64,000 nucleotides of DNA from assembly GCA_030737835.1 (NCBI GenBank), contig JAUJYN010000013.1, forward strand, positions 1,484,806 through 1,548,805, in the 5' to 3' direction. Origin of the DNA: Acorus gramineus. Its lineage: Eukaryota; Streptophyta; Magnoliopsida; Acorales; Acoraceae. Made by a program: the position numbers and the translations under genes. This document shows positions 1-10,479 of this stretch, piece by piece. Under the pieces are notes generated by a model. It was not told where the DNA came from. It saw only the letters and a program-made list of their open reading frames with translations, and did no database searches. Each line of letters begins with the position of its first letter. Position 1 is the first letter of the stretch.

Positions 1-97
1 TGTTCACTTATGATTTTTTGAATAAAGGGGGTTATTTTTGGTACTTGGATTTTTTTCATTTTTTTTATGGTTTGTGATGCATCTTTTGTTTTTTGAG

Positions 98-352
98 ATT
101 GATCGGTGGAGAAGAGAAGAATTACACGAATGTGGTGCAAACAATGGCGATCCATCCAGGTTAAGCTTTTTTGGACACCAAAAACAATCACGATTTACAA
201 TTTTTAGATTCAGATTGATTGGTGGATCTGAAAACAAATATTGAATTCATTTTTTATTTAAATTGATCGGTGGAGAAGTGAAGAATTACACGATTCATTT
301 TTTCTTTGAGACCTGGATGTGGTGCAAAGAATGGCGATCCATTCAGGTTAGG
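98..352. repeat. Short direct duplication
   Basis: Two similar blocks, 98-168 and 262-352, share ATTGATCGGTGGAGAAG, then AGAATTACACGA, and later GTGGTGCAAA followed by AATGGCGATCCATnCAGGTTA. The second block carries an extra insert of roughly 25 bp. No coding sense was recognised, and the rest of 1-800 holds nothing else I can identify apart from scattered AGATACAnTGTATCT motifs. Confidence 0.7.
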
Positions 353-451
353 CTTTTTTTTATCTGAATAAAACATGTTGATTTGATTTTGCATTCATCA
401 TTTGAATCATCATATACATTTTTTGAGATCGAATTTAATTTAAATTTAGAT

Positions 452-1833
452 ACATTGTCATTGTATCTGGATTGTATATGCACTTTGTGTTTAGGTATGA
501 TCTGTTTAGTCATTTTTGTTGTTTGTGTATGCGTATAATTATGCATATTGAGTCATTCATTAGCCTTACATGATCACTATTTAACTCATTCAGATTTAAG
601 ATACACTTGTATCTAATGTGAAGTTGTTAATTCAGATTCCAGATACATGTGTTTCTGAATTATTTATCCAGCTCCATTTGTTGTTTGATATTTTTTCTAT
701 GGATTTGATTAGTATTTGATTAATGTTTAATTGCTTATTGTCGTGTATATTTGAATACTTTTATTAATCATCTATGCACTGCTCATTAGCATGTATGCCA
801 TATCTGTTTTATTTGAATTTCAGATACATTATTGTATCTTAATTTGATAACATGTGGTAACTATTCTCATTTTTTACCAGGCATTGATGATGATTTTATG
901 AATGACACATGTGAAGACTCAATGCATTTGGATGACATCAATGATTCATGCTCTGTGGAAACCAGTGTGCCGAAGGAATTGCCTGTTGTCGCCGATCAGC
1001 AAAGTGTAGATGACATTGTAGCATGTGCAAAACAGTCTATTCCATCTGTTGGCAAAACCAGAGAAACAATCTATATTTCAGATACATGCATAACAACCAG
1101 ATTCCACACAAATAGATGTTATCAGTTTTTTGTTATTTTAGATGCACCAAAGGGATTTAAATATGATTTACAAAACATACAGTACAACAATTTCATATAC
1201 AGTTCAATATTTTCAAATACTTGTAGATTTTTAACACAACCCATCATTGTTTTTCCAAATTATAAAATGGAAGGTATTACTACACTAGACACTCTTATTC
1301 ATGGCATAAACAACTTCTTAATGGCATGTAGTATAAGTAATTTGATGTTCAGTTTCTACATTCATAGCATATACATTTGGTAAACAGGTTTTTAGATACA
1401 ATGACCATCTGATTCAAATACATACACTTATTCCAAAAACATTTAGATATTTTCATCAAACTAACATATGCTAATTATAAAATAAAAGATAATAATACAT
1501 GATCTACATTCATATGAAAATTAAAACATTTCCTTTGGCTATTATCAATTGTTATTCAATCAATTTATAATAAACAAGTGCACATTATTTTAATTTTCAG
1601 ATACATGTATCTGAATGCTGTATTCATGATATCATTTATTTTCAGACTTAATAATTGAACAATGTGAACAAGAAAACCTAAAAAAAATGAATAATGTCAA
1701 ATATTTTTTTCTCAAATCTAGATACATTGGTAAACGAAGACAATGCATCAGAAATAATTTCGTTATATATTTGACATTATTATTATCTAATAAACAACCA
1801 ATCAATTTTGATTTCAGATACATGTATCTGAAA
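452..1833. repeat. Recurrent palindromic AGATACA..TGTATCT motif
   Basis: The 16-bp palindrome CAGATACATGTATCTG occurs exactly at about 1598-1613 and 1815-1830; the second extends to a 22-bp perfect palindrome. Degenerate forms with small spacers lie near 450, 600, 640, 820, 1078, 1395 and 1720. Recurrence at this density suggests a subterminal repeat array of a DNA transposon or a diverged short-unit repeat. No protein-coding sense is evident. Confidence 0.6.
832..1383 (+). CDS. Hypothetical open frame, possibly a gene or transposase fragment
   Basis: A 183-codon frame opens here. The part from about 881, just after TTTTTACCAG (a plausible splice acceptor), looks more protein-like than the rest: it is acidic and serine-rich (GIDDDFMNDTCEDSMHLDD) and runs to about residue 85 (IPSVGKTRETI). 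That short motif weakly recalls the start of the FAR1 DNA-binding domain in FAR1/FHY3 proteins and MULE transposases, but the rest of the domain is absent. After about 1080 the frame becomes AT-rich and looks non-coding. It may be one captured exon inside a transposon, since the recurrent AGATACA palindromes surround it. I do not recognise the gene, and a chance open frame is possible. Confidence 0.25.
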   Translation: MYLNLITCGNYSHFLPGIDDDFMNDTCEDSMHLDDINDSCSVETSVPKELPVVADQQSVDDIVACAKQSIPSVGKTRETIYISDTCITTRFHTNRCYQFFVILDAPKGFKYDLQNIQYNNFIYSSIFSNTCRFLTQPIIVFPNYKMEGITTLDTLIHGINNFLMACSISNLMFSFYIHSIYIW

Positions 1834-2470
1834 CCCATATTCTTTAAATGGATTTCATATATACTCAGATTGACAGATGAATAGTGTGCAGAAAAGAATA
1901 TTTACGATTGAAACTTTTCATGGTGATTTCATCTTTCAAGAAGTGCAATAATGTCTTCTAATGGTCTTGTTTATGTCGTGTAAAAAAAAAAAAAAAGACG
2001 GGGAGGTTTCGATTGTGGGAAGAAATATAACTTTTTTTCTTCACTATTGTTTACGATTGTTTGGGGAAGAAAATAAGATGATATGAACTCTTGATTGCCA
2101 AATTTTTTTCTTTTTTTCGTTTGTCTGGTTTTGCCCAATTTGAAAACCTAAGTCATAAATGTTTTTTTGAAGTATGTTCAATCGGGGAGGTTTCAATAAT
2201 TCCACTTTTTTTGGGATTTCGTTACGAGGCATTAATGATGGTATGATTAGTTGGAACCAATTTTTTAAAACCTTTGAAGGGTAGTAATGTCATTGTCTTT
2301 TTCATTGTTTGAAAAAGTCAAACAGGGAACCAATAAGAGAATGCCACTTATTGGGGTTCACCAATGAGACCTAATTTCTAGGGCCTAGGTAGCAGCATTG
2401 ATTAAAAAAATCAAAACATTTGTGGACTGCATGCAAGAGTATCCCATGGAGTGTCCCTAACATTCTTCTA
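1384..2470. other. AT-rich sequence without a recognised gene
   Basis: Short open frames here are dominated by Ile, Lys, Asn and Phe and lack any domain. A poly-A run occurs at about 1982-1995. Apart from the palindromic motif, nothing is recognised. Confidence 0.6.
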
Positions 2471-2554
2471 TAGGACAGGTAATGAGAAAATGATATGTCC
2501 AGCCCCGTCTGCCATCTCCAACTGTTTTGATTTTTTCAAGTATTTACTTGACTA

Positions 2555-2975
2555 ATGAAGATATAATTATGACATAGATATGAGAAAAATTCAAATTATT
2601 CTCTTGAGTTAAACTTCCATTGAGAGATGATGAGTATTTTATGAACTTTTTGTTGATTAACTCTAACTGAAAACACAGTGTAAAAAAAAAAACCTTACAA
2701 TTTGTTAAAATGTGAAAAACCCTCTATACATGACGATTTTACCCATATGGATATATTATAAAACCCTATTTAGAGGGATAAAATCATTATTTATAGAAGA
2801 TTTTTTGTATTTTAACAAATTGTAGGGGGTTTTGGTATTTTTAAATCATAAAGAATTTTTGTAGAATAATCCTTGTCAATGAAAATTTAACTCAGGAGGC
2901 TATTTGGATTTATATGCATGTGTTTTCAGGGGGTTATATGGATTTTAGGAAAAGTTAGGGGGTTATATGAATATT
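2555..2975. mobile_element. Nested inverted-repeat (MITE-like) element
   Basis: There are two concentric inverted repeats. The outer arms include TTGAGTTAAACTTCCATTGA near 2604 against its complement near 2870-2900 (TCAATGAAAATTTAACTCA). The inner arms are TTACAATTTGTTAAAAT near 2694 against ATTTTAACAAATTGTA near 2810. The right margin (GGGGGTTATATGGATTTTAG near 2935) resembles the terminus of the element at 37.5-38.1 kb, so both probably belong to one family. No clean target duplication was found. Confidence 0.55.
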
Positions 2976-2977
2976 TC

Positions 2978-2980
<3 letters not shown>

Positions 2981-3008
<28 letters not shown>
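2981..3008. repeat. (GT)n microsatellite
   Basis: Fourteen GT units follow the inverted-repeat element directly and precede a T-run. Confidence 0.95.
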
Positions 3009-3010
<2 letters not shown>

Positions 3011-3119
3011 TTTTTTTTTTAATCATATCAGAGACTAGCATGTTGGATCTTATATAGCTGTGGATGAGATCATGGTTTCCGGAGCGCTTCATTTGTTTAG
3101 AAGATATCGACCACATCTT

Positions 3120-3455
3120 TTGACTTGTAGAAAGCCCATCACTAACCTAGTGGTGGTAACGTTTAGGTATAGGGCGTTGTTACACCTAGATCCATTTTCA
3201 GCCACATTTCCAGTTTTACATGCGTCGATAGAAAATTAACAACGCATATGCTCAGTTAATAAGACATATACTTTGAAAGAATTTTTTTATATTTTTTATA
3301 AATGCATCTATGCAATTAATTAGAGTATATGCTTCATTTTTTATAAAAGCATGTATCTCATTAGATGAGATATACTATTTTTGAAAAATTCAAAACACAT
3401 GTAGTCTGTAATTCAGGCTGGAAATGGGGCTGGACATAACATTATCCTTAGGTAT
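3120..3455. repeat. AT-rich dispersed repeat, copy 1
   Basis: This is the clearest copy of a family seen about eight times in the window. Hallmarks are GTCGATAGAAAATTAACAA, AAAAGCATGTATCTCATTAG and the terminal GGGGCTGGACATAACATTAT. Related copies lie near 29.4, 30.3, 38.9, 39.3, 47.4, 48.6 and 57.0 kb. A short inverted match to its terminal part lies at about 2478-2500. It has no coding capacity and looks like a non-autonomous element. Confidence 0.6.
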
Positions 3456-3674
3456 ATTTCTCTTCCACTGTATCAAAGTATATCCAGAACTTTAAGAACA
3501 TGTATTAGATTTTTTTCTTGATATCTAACATTTATTTTATGATGATATATTTTTATATTCTTTGATTTATTTTATTTTTTTGAGCGAAGTTGTAGACTAG
3601 TATCCATTCCAATCGTAATCAAAATAGATACTATCTGAATGAGGGTGAGAGGAAATAGAGAAAGCAGAAAACCA

Positions 3675-4500
3675 TTACAATAGAAAGAAAAACCACGACA
3701 AAAGGTTGTTCACGATGTAGAAAAGACTTCTATATACAAAACCTTCACCCCTACATGGTCCAGGTGTTACCCCGTGATATGAAACCAGTCTTCCTCTAGA
3801 GCAATCTAGGAGGCCCCTCCTAGACAAGTTCCCACTCGATAATCGAATACCAAGCCATCTCCCAAACATTCTCGAAATAGAAACGTAAAGCCTTGAAGAC
3901 CTTCTCGTTCCTCACTCTCCAAATGGCCCAAGCACAAGGGGGAATAATGAACAGGAGGATGGTGTCCGCAACACTTTTATCATCTTTTTTTTTTCATTCG
4001 CTTTGCCACCTCCCATAGGTCTTGCATCAAGCGAAAGGAAAAACCGCTGCCCCGTGAGCCTCTCCAAAGGCTCCCATATCCCCTTCGTCACCAGGCGGAA
4101 ACAGAAAAGATGAATGAGTATTTCCTCGGTGGTCGAGCAAAGAGAACAAATAGTGCTCTCACTTGGTCTCCACTTCGCCCTGTAGCATTTGGTGACCAGT
4201 CGTTCATGACTCAACAACCACATGAAACACTTGACTTTGAGGGGAATTTTGGCTCCAAAAAGTCTACGAGTAGGCTTTCATGGACGAAGACACTATTCGA
4301 CACCTCACCAACCACGGGTGACCCTCCCTAACAGAGTAACCGTCAGTCGGCCGAACCACCCAAGATGCCATGTCCGTTGTTGACACCACCGGGCTGAGCT
4401 GCTCCAAGAGTTGTAACATACGCAAGTATTGCTCGAATTCCTCACCTCTGAGACCCCTCCGTAGGCTGATATTCTTTGATTTTTTGAATAAATTGTAGAA
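3675..4500 (-). mobile_element. LINE remnant (zf-RVT domain)
   Basis: The minus strand encodes a broken protein typical of the C-terminal end of plant LINE polyproteins. One segment near 4330-4430 reads LLQLLEQLSPV and ASWVVRPTDGYSVREG. The next, near 4110-4223, carries the zf-RVT pattern: MWLLSHERLVTK, then CSLCSTTEEILIHLF. These pieces are in different frames, and stop codons and frameshifts separate them. The segment is therefore a dead 3'-end fragment, consistent with usual 5' truncation of LINEs. No endonuclease or RT catalytic core is present. Confidence 0.75.
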
Positions 4501-4530
4501 ATAGGTGTTTAAGGTTTTAAGGTACTGCAT

Positions 4531-5555
4531 AATAAAATTTCCCTAATAAAATGTGAATATTCATGGTGTTACACCAAGTATAACATTTTCCTTTCTAGAT
4601 GCATTGATGGGCTATTATTTTTTAGTGAATTAGTTGAAGTAGGGTTTGTGGGGGTACAATTGCCTTCAAGGAGTGTTCTACATATATGCGCTTTTTCAAT
4701 GCCAAGGGAGTTAGGAGGAAGGCCCCATCCAAGTTGAGGTTTAATTGATTGTGGCGTGTGTGGTATCCAGCACAAAGAAGCAAGATGTAGAAGGTTGGTT
4801 CACTTAAGCTGGTGCTTCTAGTTTCAGATGGTAATGTTTTGCTAATGATTTCATACATGGTTTTTATGCAGTGCAAGCTGAATGAAACAATGACAAGTAT
4901 TATGATTCCGCAACAATTTTTTTTGTACAAGGGTTATTAATGAAATACAAAGTTTTTGATATACAAACAGACTACTCATAATAATAGAGAGGTTTGGGTC
5001 AATATGGACCAAAGAAAAGCTGATAATGACAACATGCGTTTCACCGAAAGATAAAAACTTAAATTTAAAAATAAAAAAATACAAAAGTTTGCATGACTAC
5101 TTTTGAAGTGGAGATGGATTAGATTGGAATACCTAGTTTTAGAGAAGGAATCTATATGTAAAAAAGTATAATTGAAAAATAGATTGTGAAATCTTTGTGT
5201 AGCGAACAATCTCGTGTGTCTAGTACCAATGCATTGATCAATAAAAACTTAGGAAAAAACTAGTGGTGGAATATTATTTTTAATGTATGAAAAGTTGAGA
5301 GGTTAGATTTATATTTGAGGTTTGGGAAGGTGATAGCAAAATGACATGATAAAGATGATGCGTGATTGACTAATATGTATGACAACAAATGTGCAATGAG
5401 AATTTTTTTTTCTTAGAAATCTAGTTCTCAGAGGTTCATTAAAAGAGAAAATTGGTATGAATAAATATAGAAATAAAAGATTATAAACTGCAATTGTCTA
5501 TACTATGAGAATGAACGCTTCACTCACACACAACCTTCTCACCGAGTCACCTAGC
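4531..5555. other. AT-rich sequence without a recognised gene
   Basis: Several overlapping minus-strand frames of 68-102 codons exist but are low-complexity (Phe/Leu/Ser) and show no domain, splice pattern or codon bias. Nothing else is recognised. Confidence 0.55.
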
Positions 5556-5563
5556 ATTGAAAC

Positions 5564-6404
5564 TAGGCCTGTCAACGGGTCGGGTCCAGACCCGGACCCG
5601 ACCCGACCCGGACCCGATTACACGTGTAATATACCCGACCCGATTTGGACCCGACCCGAGTTGGACCCGATCCGGCGGACCCGAACAAACAAACGGGTCG
5701 GGTCCGGGTCCACCCGCCCCGACCCGTTGGACCCGACTGTTTTTTTTAATATATGTTCATATATTATAAGACCATTAATTGATACATAATTTTATTTCTT
5801 ACTTAACTTATTTTTGTATCTACAAGTTCATAAATCATAATCATAACAAGCCTATAAATCGGTTTGTTTTGGACAATTAACTTATTAGCTTTTGAATTTG
5901 TATGATTAATTAGTTTGTTGCATGATTTATGTTTATTATTTAGGTTAATATGTTAGTGTTTATTGTTTTGAATGTTGTTTAGGTTAATATTGTTTTGAAT
6001 GTTGTTTAGGTTAGTTATGTTTATTATTTAGGTTAATATGTTTTTTTATGTTAGTGATTATTGTTTTGGATGTTGTTTAATAATTCATTTACTTCTTTTG
6101 AATTGTATAAAATTATATTCAAACATAGTCTCATTAACAATAATGTTTTATTACAAAAAATTTCAAATAGAATGATAAGACAACAAATACATGAGCTCTT
6201 CTCTTTTTTTTTTTTTTTACCCAACCATCCGGGTCGGGTCGGACCCGGACCCGACCCGGGTCCGACGGGTCCGGGTCCGGGTCCGGGTCCACATTTCCCC
6301 GGACCCGCCGGGTCCTAGGTTGGACCCGGACCCGCCGGGTCCTGTCACGGGTCGGGTCCGGGTCCACCCCGACCCGACCCGGACCCGACCCGTTGACAGG
6401 CCTA
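5564..6404. mobile_element. Non-autonomous hAT-like element with perfect 8-bp TSD
   Basis: The element starts TAGGCCTGTCAACGGGTCGG and ends in the matching inverted repeat (CCCGTTGACAGGCCTA). It is flanked on both sides by ATTGAAAC (5556-5563 and 6405-6412), the 8-bp duplication typical of hAT transposons. Each end holds a GC-rich array of GGACCC/GACCCG units (about 5577-5740 and 6225-6395) in opposite orientation. The centre (about 5745-6215) is AT-rich with repeats of TGTTTAGGTTAATAT. There is no transposase, so it must move in trans. The Asp-Pro/Gly-rich frames across the arrays are artefacts of the repeat. Confidence 0.9.
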
Positions 6405-6932
6405 ATTGAAACCCCAACTAAAACTGCTGGCATCATCCACCCTCCAATCAATTCCCATCGTCACAACATGAGACATTCCAAATCCGACAAAGTAAATCAT
6501 AAATCACATAAATAATATAAATGAAATTTTTGTATCTGTACCCTGTTAAATTTTAATTTTATTAAAATACCTCTATTAAAATCAATAATGCAAAAAAAAA
6601 AAAACCCTAAAAAACTGCGGTCAAGTTTCGCCCGTTATAGTTAAACTTCTCGTTTTCACTCTGTTAGAGGGTGGCCAAATGACCCTTATACCCTCAGTTT
6701 ACCCGACTTCAACTTCCCAACCTCACATCTCTCTCCAAAATATCTCACCATCTTCTTCTTCTACCAATTATAGGTCCATGGTTGTCATCTCGTCTCTCAT
6801 CTTCTTCTTCCCGACATTGATTTCGAATATAAAGCAAATGAATGGGTTGAAGAAGTTATAGTGGGGTAGTCAATTAGGATTTTCATGGACAAAATGTCCA
6901 TGTTCATGGATTTGTAAATCTTGTAATTAGGA

Positions 6933-7181
6933 TATTGCTTATGGACAAAAAGTCTAGCGTTATTCAATTGAAACATTATTATGTGAACAAAAAGTCCAGT
7001 GTTATTTGATTGAGACATTATTTCGTGGACATAAAGTCCATTGTTATTCAATTGAGACATTATTTCGTGGACATAAAGTCCATTGTTATTCGATTGAGAC
7101 ATTATTTCGTGGACAAAAAGTCCAGCGTTATTCAATTAAAACTTCTCATAGTAGACATTTTGTCATGTGTTATTCAATTTA
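6933..7181. repeat. 42-bp tandem repeat, about six units
   Basis: The unit begins GTTATTCAATTGAGACATTA and contains CGTGGACATAAAGTCC; the period is 42 bp. Because 42 is a multiple of three, both strands keep long open frames with a 14-residue periodicity (minus strand: NNNGLYVHEIMSQS). These frames are a repeat artefact. The TGGACA..AAGTCC core also appears as AAAGTCCA-type units in the second array at 8.1-8.45 kb. Confidence 0.85.
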
Positions 7182-8099
7182 AATATGATTTGTGAAGACT
7201 TTAATAAGTCATGGATTTTTGTGGACTTTTATGAACTTCAGAGAGAAAAATTAAAGAAAAAAGTCATTTCAAAATCTCACCCAAATGGATGGGATTCTCA
7301 TGGACTTTTATTCTAGCATTGTGAATATCTCTTATTTTTTTCTTTTAACAGAACTCCTTTCTTTTATGGATGATGGTCATCTCATGCCTTTCATATTTTT
7401 ATTATCGTGTCGGTCTTTACCCAAACCAAGTACCATAATTTTAAAATCCAACTCTACACAAATAACACCATCAAAAACCAAAATTCCTGCAACTGATGAA
7501 ATTTTCATAACATATCTACTATAATTATATAGTAATTTTTATTTTTTCTAGAACTACAACATTATAATAATTCATTCACAATCACTATGAACATAGATCA
7601 CCCATATATGTCATGCAAAACCATTCAATCGGTCATATGTTGACAATATTACAACAACAAGATTATTAACTGGACCCTAATTAAAATGCATTCATGACTG
7701 AGGTATTTGGAAATATGTTTTACAAGAAGCTTTTCGCTCTACTCTTAAAATTAGATGACCAAGAAGTATACTTTTGTTATATTTCGGAAAAGCTCAATTT
7801 TCTCTGTTCATAAATAAAAGCTGTTTTCTTTTTTTTTTCTTATAAAATTCAGGATCGTTTGGGGCATTTGGAAACATGTTTAGATTATATATGATTCCTA
7901 CAAAAGCATAAACATTCAAACATATGTCCAAACATTACCTTTGGAAATGGGTGTTTTTATCATGGCATTCTAGCAATATGCATTTTAGATATATGAAGAT
8001 CGATATTTATTATATTAAATTACATTTTATATTGGGTATAAATAATTCATGTTGAATTTGAATATTTGAGTTTTTTATTTGTTATTTTAAAAATTCAAA

Positions 8100-8460
8100 A
8101 ACAAGTATATGAGAATCAATAGAAATTCACGTGAAAGTCTACAAAAGTATGTAAAATTCCATAAGAGTCAAAATGTGAAAAGTCTATAAAAGTATGTGAA
8201 AGTCTATGAAAGTCAATATGTGAAAGTCCATAAAAATATGTGAAAGTCTGCAAAAGTCTGTGAAAGTACATGAGAGTCAATATGTGAAAATTTGTAAAAG
8301 TTTGTGAAAGTCTATAAAAGTCCATGAGAGTCAATCTGTGAAAATTTGTAAAAGTAAAAATTTATGAGAGTCAATATATAAAAGTCTACAAAAATCTATA
8401 AAAGTCTACAAAAGTCTATCACCTAAAAAATGTCCATGGATAACCTAAAAGTCTACAAGA
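8100..8460. repeat. Degenerate AAAGTCTATAAAAGT subterminal array
   Basis: Variants of GTGAAAGTCTATAAAAGT and CATGAGAGTCAATATGTGAA alternate over about 350 bp, forming a higher-order unit of roughly 60 bp. Similar words in reverse orientation (ATGGACTTTTAT) occur at 7215-7310, so the two halves face each other within the MULE-like element. Such arrays are typical of subterminal regions of DNA transposons. Confidence 0.7.
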
Positions 8461-8608
8461 GTTGATAACCATATTATCCCAAGTTCTTCACTGTGTGTGT
8501 TACATGGATACAGTTGCACTGACTCAAAATTTTTATACCGTGGAATTTAACAAAAGTATCTTTAACGAAATTAAAATTTAACAGGAGCGTATATAAAAAA
8601 ATCCTCGG

Positions 8609-8616
8609 TATAAATA
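8609..8616 (+). promoter_or_regulatory. TATA box of gene 1
   Basis: TATAAATA lies in CGGTATAAATAAATACACCC, 301 bp upstream of the chosen start codon. It is followed by a C/T-rich leader with CTCTCTCTCTC near 8693, as is common in plant 5' leaders. The box overlaps the right-hand target duplication of the MULE-like element. Confidence 0.5.
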
Positions 8617-8909
8617 AATACACCCGGCCATGGAAGATGAACAATCGGGACTGGTATGCCAGCTGGCAACATCCGAACCACTCGTCCCCCTTCTCTCTCT
8701 CTCACGCCACTTCACCCTTCACAAAGAAACCCCCACAATTCCATTTCCGTTTTCAAAACATTCAAATCCCCAAATCCATCTGTCCCATCTGGGCCCCAAT
8801 TACAGATAATAATCAAACCAGACAAAAAAAAAAAAAAAACACTCACTCAATTCACACTCACTGTTTTGAAGCCCCCAATCGCGAATTCAAAAAAGCGAGA
8901 GAGAAAACA

Positions 8910-9851
8910 ATGCCGTCCGGGGCCAAGAAGCGAAAAGCCGCCAAACGCAAGAAGCAATTGGGGATCACCGTCGCTGGCGCTGTGGGTTCCTCTTCCAGCG
9001 ATGCCAACAACAACCCTTCCAAAGGTTCCTCCTTTTTTTAATTCGCGTGACCTGTCTTTCCATTCTTAGCTTCTTTTTGCCTTCTATGGGGTCCCCCTGC
9101 TTTTATTTATAGCCCGATCCGGCGATTTCATTTGTTCAGACGGAGGCGACACGAGCGACGGAGGTGAAGGAGCGACCAGCCCCGCTTCGCCGCAGCTCTC
9201 CCCTCGCGATCCGGTTCCCGATAGGAAGCTGATGGAGCCTCCGCCGCCGTCGGCCGAGGAGGTGATCAACGCCGGAGACGGCGGAGCGGTTGCTGTGGAT
9301 CCCGAGGTCGTCGCGGGATCCGAGAAGGGTCCGGTGGAGAGTAGCTCGTCGAGCGAGGACAGCGAAGCGGGATTGGATTCCGTGGAGGTTCATGTCGTCG
9401 TCGCGGAAGAGGCGGCGGCGGTGGAGGTGGTTCCTGTCGTTGTGGAGGAGGAGGTGGCGCCATCGGAAGAGGTGGTGATTGAGAAGGAGGTGAAGGTCGT
9501 GCCTTTGTCGGGGGAGGAGGAGGAGACGAGCGAGACTTCGGTGGTTGAGGACCGGGATGGGGCGGGAGTGGTTGAGAAGGAGGTGAAGATTGTGCCTTTG
9601 TCGGAGGCGGATACAAGCGAGACGGTGGCTGTTGAGAACCGGGATGAGCCGGGGATTGCTGAAACTCTTGAACGAGAGGTTGGATTTTGTGATGGTTGGT
9701 TTTTTTTTTTTTGAAATCTCTCATTCACAGTTTCTAATTGTTGGTATGGATAATATTGTAGGTTATTTCTGTTCCACCACCAGTGATTCGTCGTACCTCA
9801 TGGGGGAGTTGCTGTGGATTGTTTGATGTTCTTATGGGTTCAACCAGATAA
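8910..9851 (+). CDS. Acidic plant protein with MPSGAKKRKAAKRKK N-terminus (three exons)
   Basis: The coding exons are 8910-9024, 9140-9678 and 9762-9851, with GT-AG junctions AAAG|GTTCC..TTCAG|ACGG and GAGAG|GTTGG..TGTAG|GTTA. They join in frame to 247 residues. The N-terminus is strongly basic (KKRKAAKRKK, residues 6-15) and could act as a nuclear targeting signal. The middle is Glu/Val/Ser-rich and contains two imperfect repeats starting EKEVKVVPLS and EKEVKIVPLS. The C-terminus RRTSWGSCCGLFDVLMGSTR matches my recollection of a short conserved tail in an uncharacterised plant family sharing this N-terminus. The frame is open upstream to 8637, but the start at 8910 fits the family and follows the leader. 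A TATA box lies at 8609. The function is unknown; exon 2 is far more GC-rich than its surroundings. Confidence 0.82.
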
Positions 9852-10470
9852 ACAGTGACAGGTGAATTGACTGGCAATTCATGGAGAAGTTTGTTTACAT
9901 TTTGTTGTTTATAGCATCTGTTTCTGAATCTGTACTTTGTGAAAAGAAATTGATGTCTGTTTCTTGGCTTCATAAGGTGAATTGTTGACATATCTTGTTG
10001 GATGTCACTGAGACTTGGTGTTTGTGGTGGCATAGTTTTGGTTTTGTCATTCAGATTATGCTTTCTTGTCCCTGCATATATATGTAAACTTGTAATGGTG
10101 AATAAATGGGGTTTTGTTCTTGGATTTTTTTTTTTTGGATGAAAATGTCTCAATCTGAATCACACTGGACTTAAGGGGATGTGATGTATACAAGATTTTG
10201 GAAGTCAACAATTTGATATATTTCATATTTTGAGAGTCTTACAATTGGTGATTCAATATCAATCTTTTATCCTCTGTTCCATAAACTATGGTTGTGGTGT
10301 TATAATTTTTTTTTTTTTTTTAAATCAGAGCCCTTCCCCTCTTGTTCTCTGGATCTCAAGCTATAAGTTTCACTAAACAACTCAATAAAAATAAACTAAA
10401 ACTTGATAAATAATTCTAATTTAATGGGGTTTTATTGATGCAGGAGCATCTACTTCCATTAGCCATGGTC
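9852..10470 (+). other. Probable 3' UTR and downstream flank of gene 1
   Basis: This AT-rich stretch with T-runs near 10126 and 10309 follows the stop codon. AATAAA-like words occur (GAATAAATGG near 10100; AATAAAAATAAA near 10385). A 139-codon minus-strand frame has no domain and is treated as chance. Confidence 0.45.
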
Positions 10471-10479
10471 CACCCAACT

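Larger units (their letters stand above)
6523..8606. mobile_element. Probable MULE-like element next to gene 1
   Basis: The ends are inverted repeats of about 60 bp. The left end contains CCTGTTAAATTTTAATTTTA, and the complement of the right end contains CCTGTTAAATTTTAATTTCG. The flanking nonamers AATATAAAT (6514-6522) and GGTATAAAT (8607-8615) agree at seven of nine positions, as expected for an aged 9-bp Mutator-type duplication. The interior carries two tandem-repeat blocks and no transposase. A leader-like stretch rich in CTTCTTC lies near 6700-6830. Boundaries are inferred by eye. Confidence 0.55.

Noticed and set aside
6134..6451. Asp-Pro/Gly-rich frames across the hAT element's GC arrays
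   Set aside because: They are artefacts of the GGACCC/GACCCG repeat and change identity with frame.
6797..7135. 112-codon frame with NNNGLYVHEIMSQ repeats
   Set aside because: The 42-bp tandem DNA repeat explains the periodic frame on both strands, and there is no start context or domain.
8637..8909. Upstream extension of gene 1 to an earlier ATG
   Set aside because: The added 91 residues include a Lys run from poly-A and leader-like sequence; the family start is MPSGAKK.
9266..9724. Proline-rich 152-codon minus-strand frame across exon 2 of gene 1
   Set aside because: It is the antisense shadow of the Glu/Val-rich coding exon and crosses an intron.
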